The notes beneath the pieces are model-generated. The model was given only the letters and a program-made list of their open reading frames with translations, was not told the DNA's origin and searched no databases. A stretch of DNA of 6,277 bases from Pseudomonadota bacterium (GTDB taxonomy: Bacteria; Pseudomonadota; Alphaproteobacteria; Rhizobiales; Rhizobiaceae): assembly GCA_003242525.1 (NCBI GenBank), contig QGUU01000152.1, positions 1-6,277 of the forward strand, given 5' to 3'. Made by a program: the position numbers and the translations under genes. Below, piece after piece: positions 1 to 5,482 of the stretch; the first letter of the stretch is position 1, and each line of letters opens with the position of its first letter.

Positions 1-1
1 G

Positions 2-808
2 AAACAGGCCGTCGACATTCTGGTCGAGAAGCTGGGTGGGCTTAAGCCGGATACCGCCATAGTGCTTGGGTCCGGCCTCGGCAATCTTGTCGACGACGTG
101 GAGGACGCCATTCGCATCCCCTATGTGGACCTGCCCGGATTTCCGCGTGGAGGCGTCTCCGGCCATGCCGGCATGCTGGTGGGGGGCCGTTTCGGCGGCA
201 GGCCTGTCGTGATGCTGGCCGGACGCGCGCATTATTACGAGAACGGAAATGCCGCCGTCATGCGTCCGGCGCTGGAGACGCTGGCTGGCATCGGCGTGTC
301 AAGGCTGATCCTCACCAATGCGGCCGGGTCGCTCGATCCGGCCATGCCTCCCGGCTCGGTCATGCTGGTGACCGATCATATCAATTTCTCCGGCACCAAC
401 CCGCTGTTCGGCGAGCCGACCGACAGGCGTTTCGTCGGTCTGACGGAGGCCTATGACGCCGGCATGCGCGCAGCCATCGAGAAAGCCGCTTCGGCAGTCC
501 ACGTCCAACTGCACAAGGGTGTGTATATGTGGTTTTCCGGGCCGTCCTTCGAGACTCCAGCGGAAATCAGGATGGCCAGGCTGCTCGGGGCCGATGCAGT
601 GGGCATGTCCACGGTGCCGGAAGTCATCATTGCCCGTTTCCTCGGATTGAAGGTGGCTGCCTGCTCGGTCATCACCAATCTCGCTGCAGGCATGACGGGC
701 GCGGAACTTTCACATCAGGAAACAAAGGACATGGCACCCCTCGGCGGCAAGCGCCTGGCGCTGGTGCTGAAGAAGATGTTTCAGGATGGAATGCTGGGGG
801 GCGACTAG
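2..808 (+). CDS. punA: Purine nucleoside phosphorylase, trimeric class (5' end outside window)
   Basis: Cytoplasmic enzyme that splits purine (deoxy)nucleosides with phosphate into free base and (deoxy)ribose-1-phosphate. The frame is open from base 2 and gives 268 visible residues. The family is about 265-275 long, so only a few N-terminal residues are missing. The GTG at 62 lies inside the conserved first strand and is not the start. Counting from base 2, I see the phosphate-binding GSGLG (23-27), GHAG (54-57), GRAHYYE (74-80), TNAAG (105-109), SGPSFET (179-185) and GMSTVPE (201-207). Glu184, Met202 and Asn226 align with human PNP Glu201, Met219 and Asn243. The Asn is the family mark of preference for 6-oxopurines (inosine, guanosine). 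The stop TAG is 2 bp before deoA, indicating co-transcription and probable translational coupling. Some genomes label this gene deoD, although true DeoD is the unrelated-length hexameric type. Xanthosine phosphorylase (xapA) is a less likely alternative. Confidence 0.93.
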   Translation, partial: KQAVDILVEKLGGLKPDTAIVLGSGLGNLVDDVEDAIRIPYVDLPGFPRGGVSGHAGMLVGGRFGGRPVVMLAGRAHYYENGNAAVMRPALETLAGIGVSRLILTNAAGSLDPAMPPGSVMLVTDHINFSGTNPLFGEPTDRRFVGLTEAYDAGMRAAIEKAASAVHVQLHKGVYMWFSGPSFETPAEIRMARLLGADAVGMSTVPEVIIARFLGLKVAACSVITNLAAGMTGAELSHQETKDMAPLGGKRLALVLKKMFQDGMLGGD

Positions 809-810
809 CG

Positions 811-2130
811 ATGCTCTTCCAGGAAGTCATCCGCAGGAAACGCGACGGCCACAGGCTCTCGGCCGAGGAAATCTCGGCTTTCGTTGCCGGTTTGAGCAGC
901 GGGGCGATCCCGGATTCCCAGATCGCCGCTTTCGCCATGGCGGTGTTCTTCAATGGAATGAGCCGCGACGAAGTGGTGGCCCTTACCCTTGCCATGCGCG
1001 ATTCGGGGGAAGTGTTGTCGTGGTCGGACCTTCCCGGACCCGTAACCGACAAGCATTCCACCGGCGGCGTCGGCGACAATATCTCTCTCATGCTGGCGCC
1101 GATCGTGGCTGCCTGCGGGGCCTATGTGCCGATGATTTCGGGCCGGGGGCTTGGCCACACCGGCGGAACGCTGGACAAGATGGACGCCATACCCGGCTAT
1201 GTCAGCCAGCCCGACACTGCCCTTTTCCGCAAGGCGGTGATTGAAGCGGGCTGCGCCATCATCGGCCAGACCTCCGAACTCGCACCGGCGGACAGGCGCC
1301 TGTACGCCATCCGGGACGTGACGGCCACGGTGGAATCCATACCGCTGATAACAGCTTCCATACTTTCCAAGAAGCTGGCGGCGGGGCTCGGTTCGCTGGT
1401 GCTGGACGTCAAGGTCGGCAATGGCGCCTTCATGGAACGGCCGCGGGATGCTGCTGCATTGGCGTCCAGCCTTGTTGAAGTGGCGGAAGGCGCCGGGTTG
1501 AAGGCAACAGCGCTGGTCACCGGCATGAGCGAACCGCTTGCCTCGGCCGCGGGCAACGCCCTGGAGGTTCGCAACGCGGCGGATTTCCTGGCCGGCCGGC
1601 GTCGCGACCGACGGCTGGAGCAGGTGACGATGGCCCTTGCCGCGGAGATGCTGCAATCGGCGGGCATTGCAAACTCCAATCGCGAGGCTCTGGCGCGCGC
1701 GATGGAAGCCTTGGACAGCGGCCGGGCAGCCGCGGCTTTCGGCCGCATGGTTGCCACTTTGGGCGGGCCGGCCGATCTAGTCGAGCGGCCGGAAAAATAT
1801 CTGCCCGCAGCGCCCGTGGAGCGGGAGGTGACGGCGGCCCAGAATGGCTTCGTCACCGGCATTGCCACGCGCGAGCTTGGCCTGGCTGTAGTTGCTCTGG
1901 GCGGCGGCCGCCGCCAGCCGGAAGACAGGATCGACCTCGCCGTCGGCCTGAGCCGGCTACTGCCGGTGGGCGCATATGTAGGGGTGGGTGAACCCCTGGC
2001 ACTGGTTCACGCTCGTTCGGAGGACGATGCCGACGCGGCTGCGGCAATGGTGCGCGCCGCCTATGGCATTGGCCAGTCGAAGCCGGCACCCGGCAAGACC
2101 GTGCTGCGGCGCATCGCGTCCTTCGCTTGA
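811..2130 (+). CDS. deoA: Thymidine phosphorylase
   Basis: Catalyses thymidine (and deoxyuridine) plus phosphate to the pyrimidine base plus 2-deoxyribose-1-phosphate; cytoplasmic, dimeric in the family. The protein is 439 residues, essentially the length of E. coli DeoA. DKHSTGGVGDN lies at 80-90 (phosphate-binding loop) and the thymidine/pyrimidine phosphorylase signature SGRGLGHTGGTLDKMD at 110-125. His82, Arg168, Ser183 and Lys187 match the E. coli substrate residues His85, Arg171, Ser186 and Lys190 with a constant 3-residue offset. The helical N-terminal domain (about 1-65), the central GT3 fold and the C-terminal pyrimidine phosphorylase domain (about 345-420) are all present. I chose the ATG at 811 because the protein then begins MLFQEVIRRKRDG as in the family, with a G-run (796-801) 9 nt upstream as likely ribosome binding site. 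The frame stays open upstream through punA, but that part is shadow. It follows punA by 2 bp, consistent with a deo-type operon. Confidence 0.97.
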   Translation: MLFQEVIRRKRDGHRLSAEEISAFVAGLSSGAIPDSQIAAFAMAVFFNGMSRDEVVALTLAMRDSGEVLSWSDLPGPVTDKHSTGGVGDNISLMLAPIVAACGAYVPMISGRGLGHTGGTLDKMDAIPGYVSQPDTALFRKAVIEAGCAIIGQTSELAPADRRLYAIRDVTATVESIPLITASILSKKLAAGLGSLVLDVKVGNGAFMERPRDAAALASSLVEVAEGAGLKATALVTGMSEPLASAAGNALEVRNAADFLAGRRRDRRLEQVTMALAAEMLQSAGIANSNREALARAMEALDSGRAAAAFGRMVATLGGPADLVERPEKYLPAAPVEREVTAAQNGFVTGIATRELGLAVVALGGGRRQPEDRIDLAVGLSRLLPVGAYVGVGEPLALVHARSEDDADAAAAMVRAAYGIGQSKPAPGKTVLRRIASFA

Positions 2131-2144
2131 GCCGGAAGTCGGCG

Positions 2145-2705
2145 CTACTGCACCAGAAGCAGATTGCCGCCCTCGACCTTGTACTTCGCAAGCCGCTGAA
2201 GAAAGGTCATGCCGATCAGGTTGGTCCGTAGCGCCCTGTCCTCCAGCACGACCGCCTGGACATCCCTCAAGACAATCCGGCCAATCGAGATGTCGGGGAT
2301 CTTCACCAGTGCGGCCCTGGCCTTGCCATTCGCCGTATCGACCTCATGAATGAAATCGCCTGGATTGACGGAAATGCCAGCCCTGCGCGCTGTGCCCATG
2401 TTTAGCGCCACTGCCGTCGCGCCAGTGTCCACAATGGCCTCGAAGGGGCGACCATTTATCCTGAAGGAGGCGACGAAATGCCCCCGCTGGTCGGCCGGCA
2501 CCAGCGCGGTGCGACCGTGAGGCTGCTGCTTCGGTCCGGTCAGGGCGCTGGCCGTGTCGCCGGGCGCCGGTTTCGAGTGTGTTTCCGCACCCGTTGTGGC
2601 GGGCTGCATCAGTGCTTCAAAAAGATGCGGGTTCGACCGGTAGAGGATCGGCACGGAGGCCGAGCCAATGGCGAAAAGGCTCATTATGAGAAGGTTGCGC
2701 AACAT
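2145..2705 (-). CDS. Membrane-anchored retropepsin-like aspartic protease (TIGR02281/PerP-like)
   Basis: A 186-residue clan AA single-domain aspartic protease. Residues 1-21 are hydrophobic (LLIMSLFAIGSASVPILY region) and read as a signal anchor, followed by a polar, Pro-rich linker (about 33-70) that would place the catalytic domain in the periplasm. The catalytic triplet Asp93-Thr94-Gly95 sits in IVDTGATAVAL. A flap-like strand with the TANGKARAALV pattern spans 124-134, and the second half of the fold has NLIGMTFLQRL at 162-172, the usual motif of this alphaproteobacterial family. With one DTG per chain it should act as a homodimer, as retropepsins do. Caulobacter PerP, which trims the polar protein PodJ, is the best-known relative; the target here is unknown and equivalence is not shown. 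The start ATG has AAGGG 7 nt upstream. It lies 121 bp after upp on the same strand and converges on deoA with 14 bp between stops. Confidence 0.85.
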   Translation of the reverse strand: MLRNLLIMSLFAIGSASVPILYRSNPHLFEALMQPATTGAETHSKPAPGDTASALTGPKQQPHGRTALVPADQRGHFVASFRINGRPFEAIVDTGATAVALNMGTARRAGISVNPGDFIHEVDTANGKARAALVKIPDISIGRIVLRDVQAVVLEDRALRTNLIGMTFLQRLAKYKVEGGNLLLVQ

Positions 2706-2712
2706 CGGACGG

Positions 2713-2717
2713 CCCTT
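2713..2717 (-). promoter_or_regulatory. Ribosome binding site of the aspartic protease gene
   Basis: On the minus strand this reads AAGGG, 7 nt before the ATG at 2705. It supports that start over the internal Met8. It directly abuts the outer stem of the palindrome at 2718-2778, so folding of that RNA could affect access to it (inference). Confidence 0.55.
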
Positions 2718-2778
2718 CGGTCGATCCGGAAGCTAGCGCGACCCGGTATGCGCGAGCTTAACATGCGCCGGATAACCG
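2718..2778 (-). repeat. Long imperfect palindrome between upp and the protease gene
   Basis: Three nested blocks of inverted complementarity share one axis (plus-strand coordinates). Inner: AAGCTAGCGC (2730-2739) against GCGCGAGCTT (2750-2759), 9 of 10 paired, 10-nt loop. Middle: ATCCGG (2724-2729) against CCGGAT (2768-2773), with 8 unpaired bases on the right. Outer: CGGT (2718-2721) against ACCG (2775-2778). That makes 19 pairs. No T-run follows on the minus strand (CTTCCGG follows the inner stem), so it is not a classical intrinsic terminator. It fills much of the 121-bp gap after upp and ends against the protease ribosome binding site. It could be a transcript-stabilising or attenuating hairpin, a DNA operator, or a copy of a dispersed intergenic palindromic repeat. 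The structure is visible; the role is not. Confidence 0.7.
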
Positions 2779-2826
2779 ACGCCGATGGGCGGAACTGCCA
2801 GATAGCGTAAATGAACTGTATAGGCG

Positions 2827-3456
2827 CTACTTGGTACCGTACATTCGGTCGCCGGCATCGCCCAGCCCTGGGAGGATGTAGCCCTTTTCGTTGAGCTGCC
2901 GGTCTATGGACGCGGTGAAAACGGGAACGTCCGGGTGTGCCTTTGTGAAACGAGCCAGTCCTTCGGGAGCTGCCAGCAGGCACAGGAAGCGGATGTTCGT
3001 GGCGCCGCGGGCCTTGAGCTTGTCGATCGCAGCGATAGAGGAATTGGCGGTCGCGAGCATTGGATCGACGACGATGACGAGCCGGTCGGCAAGGTCGCTC
3101 GGCGCCTTGAAGAAATATTCCACCGCCTCCAGCGTGTCGTGGTCGCGGTAAAGGCCGATATGGGCGACGCGGGCGGCGGGCACGAGATCAAGCAGCCCCT
3201 CAAGCAAGCCGTTGCCGGCGCGCAGGACTGAGGCGAAAACGAGCTTCTTGCCCTCCAGTACGGGGGCATCCATTGGCTCCATGGGTGTCTCGATGCGCGT
3301 GGTTGTCAGTTCAAGGTTGCGGGTGACCTCGTAGCCGAGGAGGAGCGAGATCTCGCGCAGCAACCGCCGAAAGCCGGCTGTCGACGTGTCCTTGTTGCGC
3401 ATGATGGACAATTTGTGCTGGACGAGGGGGTGGTCGACGACTGTGACGCCCTGCAT
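2827..3456 (-). CDS. upp: Uracil phosphoribosyltransferase
   Basis: Converts uracil plus PRPP to UMP and pyrophosphate in the cytoplasm, the main uracil salvage step. The protein from ATG 3456 is 209 residues, the standard family length (E. coli 208). It opens [17 protein letters not shown], like other Upp proteins. RAGNG (79-83), the PRPP-binding stretch [12 protein letters not shown] (129-140), the AAPEG segment (162-166) and the uracil-binding C-terminal tail [11 protein letters not shown] (193-203, ending MYGTK) are all present. The PRPP loop reads LATANS where E. coli has LATGGS; I believe this is usual in rhizobial proteins. An in-frame ATG exists at 3549 (31 residues earlier), but that extension has no family counterpart and GGAG sits 6 nt before 3456, which decides the start. 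It is 138 bp downstream of add on the same strand, so it may be co-transcribed with add or have its own promoter in that gap. Confidence 0.97.
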   Translation of the reverse strand: MQGVTVVDHPLVQHKLSIMRNKDTSTAGFRRLLREISLLLGYEVTRNLELTTTRIETPMEPMDAPVLEGKKLVFASVLRAGNGLLEGLLDLVPAARVAHIGLYRDHDTLEAVEYFFKAPSDLADRLVIVVDPMLATANSSIAAIDKLKARGATNIRFLCLLAAPEGLARFTKAHPDVPVFTASIDRQLNEKGYILPGLGDAGDRMYGTK

Positions 3457-3462
3457 GGTCTT

Positions 3463-3466
3463 CTCC
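3463..3466 (-). promoter_or_regulatory. Ribosome binding site of upp
   Basis: The minus strand reads GGAG AAGACC ATG, a good Shine-Dalgarno match with 6-nt spacing. It selects the 3456 start (209 aa) over the in-frame ATG at 3549 (240 aa). Confidence 0.7.
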
Positions 3467-3594
3467 GGCAACGAACGGACTTCAAGTGAATAGTGACTGA
3501 CGAGTGGTTTGGCGAGTCCTTGTCGCCCACAGTGTGCCCGGGTCCACAACTGACGATGGATTGCGGGCTTCTGCGACCATTTACCGATAAACGC

Positions 3595-4566
3595 TCATTG
3601 GCCTCGTCCTAGCCGCGCCAGCAAGGCCGCCCTGGTCTTCTTGTCCACAAAAGCTGCTTCGATGGCGCTGCGCGTAATGGCGGACAGCGCCTTTTCGTCC
3701 AGCCCGAAATGTTCGGCGGCGATTTCGTACTCTCGCTTCAGGGACGTATGGAAATAGGGTGGGTCGTCGGAGTTCAGCGTCACCTTGCAGCCTGCCGCCC
3801 TGAGTGCGGGAAAAGGATGGCTGGCCAGGTCGGGAAATACCTGCAACGCAACGTTCGAACCAGGGCAGCACTCCAGCACCACGCCCTGGTCGGCTATGCG
3901 CCGGACGAGGTCGGGGTTCTCGATCGCGCGCACACCATGGCCGATGCGCGCCGGGCGGATGTGTTCGAGCGCCGCCTCGACACTTTCCCAGCCTGCAATC
4001 TCGCCGGCGTGAATGGTGATGCCCAGCCCGGCCTCGCGTGCAATCTCGAAGGCGCGTATGAAATCCTCCAGGTCGCCAAGGCGTTCGTCTCCGGCCATGC
4101 CGAAGCCTGTGATAAGCGGATTGGCGCGCCGTGCGGCAAAACGGGCTGCCTTCTCCACCGCCTCAAAGCCGGCATGCCTCAATCCTGTTACGATCATGCG
4201 GCCTTCTATCCCCGTTTTTGCGCATGCCCGCCCTATTCCCTCGGCAAGGGCATCCGCATAGGCCTGTGCTGAAAGACCGGTCCTAGCTGCATGATCGGGC
4301 GAGATGAAGATTTCCGAATAGATCGCGCCCTCGCGGGCGAGGCTGGTCAGATAGTGCTCGGCCAGCAGCGCATAGTCTTCTTCGCAACGGAAAAGGCCGG
4401 CGGAAAAGTCATAGGCGGCGAGGAAGGACGTGAAATCGTGCCAGATGAAGGAGCCGTCGCGGATGAAGGAGGAAATGTCGGCGCCATATTTGCGCGCCTG
4501 GCTGGCTACGAGGTCCGGGGACGCCGCGCCTTCGATGTGACAATGCAGTTCGGCCTTCAACAGCAT
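3595..4566 (-). CDS. add: Adenosine deaminase (adenosine/adenine deaminase family)
   Basis: Zinc hydrolase of the amidohydrolase superfamily, 323 residues, cytoplasmic. The metal ligands of the family are all visible: His8 and His10 in LHCHIEG (7-13), His186 in IHAGE, and Asp267 in NSDDPPYF (265-272). Glu189 is the catalytic acid, His210 in RIGHG the catalytic base, and Asp268 the substrate aspartate. [10 protein letters not shown] occupies 232-241. By family annotation it deaminates (deoxy)adenosine to (deoxy)inosine. However, HIEG and NSDDPPYF also resemble adenine deaminases, so substrate choice is not settled by motifs. The nearby 6-oxopurine-type PNP, which would use the inosine, favours adenosine. 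Start ATG 4566 gives [13 protein letters not shown] as in rhizobial homologues; AAGGA on the minus strand is about 13 nt upstream, a rather long spacing. It leads the minus-strand add-upp group and diverges from ubiE across 111 bp. Confidence 0.92.
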   Translation of the reverse strand: MLLKAELHCHIEGAASPDLVASQARKYGADISSFIRDGSFIWHDFTSFLAAYDFSAGLFRCEEDYALLAEHYLTSLAREGAIYSEIFISPDHAARTGLSAQAYADALAEGIGRACAKTGIEGRMIVTGLRHAGFEAVEKAARFAARRANPLITGFGMAGDERLGDLEDFIRAFEIAREAGLGITIHAGEIAGWESVEAALEHIRPARIGHGVRAIENPDLVRRIADQGVVLECCPGSNVALQVFPDLASHPFPALRAAGCKVTLNSDDPPYFHTSLKREYEIAAEHFGLDEKALSAITRSAIEAAFVDKKTRAALLARLGRGQ

Positions 4567-4677
4567 CAGGGGTTTCCGTTCCTTTCACCTGAGCGCAGCC
4601 GACATCCGCGTCCTAAACGATAGCGCCCGGTATCCTGATCGGCTATGGTCGCGCCGATTTTGTGACGGAAAGCGATC
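4567..4677. promoter_or_regulatory. Divergent add/ubiE intergenic region, presumed to hold both promoters
   Basis: The two genes face away from each other across 111 bp, so promoters for ubiE (rightward) and add (leftward) must lie here or inside the opposite gene's 5' end. I see no convincing -35/-10 pair in either direction. The one structured element is the inverted repeat at 4638-4658. The call rests on gene arrangement. Confidence 0.45.
4638..4658. repeat. Inverted repeat upstream of ubiE
   Basis: ATCGGC (4638-4643) and GCCGAT (4653-4658) flank a 9-nt spacer, and TTTT follows at 4658-4661 on the plus strand. It ends 19 bp before the ubiE ATG, so it would lie in the ubiE leader or near its promoter. 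It may be an operator or a weak leader hairpin. Six-base arms are short enough to arise by chance. Confidence 0.35.
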
Positions 4678-5454
4678 ATGTCAGGCGTACGTACCACTGC
4701 CGCGGGCGGCATGGAAACATCATACGGCTTCAGGAGTGTGGGGGCGGACGAGAAGCAACCGCTGGTCAACGAGGTATTCCACAAGGTCGCGGATCGCTAC
4801 GACCTGATGAACGATCTCATGTCTGGCGGGCTGCACCGATTGTGGAAGGACGCCATGGTGGCGTGGCTCAATCCGCCAAGGCGGCCGGGCTGGAAAGTTC
4901 TGGATGTTGCAGGAGGCACCGGCGACATTGCCTTTCGCATCATCGAGGCCAGCGCAAGGCAGGCGCATGCAACCGTGCTCGATATCAACGGGTCGATGCT
5001 TTCTGTGGGCCGCGATCGCGCCGAGAAGAAAGGCCTTGCCGCGCATGTCGATTTCGTCGAGGCGAATGCAGAGGAACTGCCTTTTGCCGACAACACGTTC
5101 GATGCCTACACGATAGCTTTCGGCATCCGAAACGTACCGCGTATCGAGACAGCACTTTCAGAAGCGTATCGGGTACTGAAAGTGGGTGGGCGGTTCCTGT
5201 GCCTGGAATTCTCGGCCGTCGACATGCCGTTGCTGGACAGGATTTACGACGCCTGGTCCTTCCGGGCGATCCCCGGCATGGGCAAGGTGGTCACGGGCGA
5301 CAGCCAGCCCTATTCCTACCTGGTGGAGTCGATTCGAAAGTTCCCCGACCAGCGAAATTTCGCCATGATGGTTGAGCGTGCCGGCTTCGATCGCGTCACA
5401 TTCCGCAACTATTCCGGCGGTATTGCAGCGCTTCATTCGGGCTGGAAACTTTGA
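4678..5454 (+). CDS. ubiE: Ubiquinone/menaquinone biosynthesis C-methyltransferase UbiE
   Basis: SAM-dependent methyltransferase that adds the C-methyl group to 2-methoxy-6-polyprenyl-1,4-benzoquinol in ubiquinone synthesis (and to demethylmenaquinone in organisms that make it). The protein is 258 residues, normal for the family. [19 protein letters not shown] (33-51) is the first family signature. [10 protein letters not shown] (74-83) is the SAM-binding glycine motif, DINGSML (102-108) carries the acidic SAM-ribose residue, and IRNVPR (150-155), LEFS (176-179), [13 protein letters not shown] (211-223) and the C-terminal [15 protein letters not shown] (244-258) are all typical. The start at 4678 keeps the short [13 protein letters not shown] leader shared with rhizobial homologues; GGAA lies about 8 nt upstream. 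The in-frame ATG at 4711 would also preserve the domain. It is followed by ubiB after 28 bp, an arrangement common in Proteobacteria. The leader contains the inverted repeat at 4638-4658. Confidence 0.97.
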   Translation: MSGVRTTAAGGMETSYGFRSVGADEKQPLVNEVFHKVADRYDLMNDLMSGGLHRLWKDAMVAWLNPPRRPGWKVLDVAGGTGDIAFRIIEASARQAHATVLDINGSMLSVGRDRAEKKGLAAHVDFVEANAEELPFADNTFDAYTIAFGIRNVPRIETALSEAYRVLKVGGRFLCLEFSAVDMPLLDRIYDAWSFRAIPGMGKVVTGDSQPYSYLVESIRKFPDQRNFAMMVERAGFDRVTFRNYSGGIAALHSGWKL

Positions 5455-5467
5455 TCGTCTCGGGCGT

Positions 5468-5474
5468 GAAAGGG
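5468..5474 (+). promoter_or_regulatory. Ribosome binding site of ubiB
   Basis: GAAAGGG lies 8 nt before the ATG at 5483, inside the 28-bp ubiE-ubiB gap. It supports the chosen ubiB start and suggests translation on a shared ubiE-ubiB transcript. Confidence 0.5.
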
Positions 5475-5482
5475 CGAGCTGC

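Noticed and set aside
62..64. GTG as the start of the purine nucleoside phosphorylase
   Set aside because: It lies within the conserved IVLGSGLG strand, and the same frame continues open with family-like sequence to the left edge.
529..810. Upstream extension of the deoA frame to a 533-residue protein
   Set aside because: The added 94 residues overlap conserved punA sequence in another frame and match nothing in thymidine phosphorylases; ATG 811 gives the family length.
805..1656. 283-residue minus-strand reading frame
   Set aside because: It is fully antisense to deoA, has shadow-type His/Arg-rich composition, and no recognisable motif.
2131..2144. Mini-hairpin GCCG/CGGC as a bidirectional terminator
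   Set aside because: The stem is only 4 bp, with no T-run on either strand.
3457..3549. In-frame 31-residue N-terminal extension of Upp
   Set aside because: There is no family counterpart; the good GGAG site supports the 3456 start.
3573..3594. Possible terminator just after add (GCG-TTTA tcgg TAAA-CGC on the minus strand)
   Set aside because: The core is weak and A/T-paired with an unpaired TGGT, and no T-run follows.
3709..4272. 187-residue plus-strand reading frame
   Set aside because: It is antisense to the conserved core of add and has no domain-like pattern.
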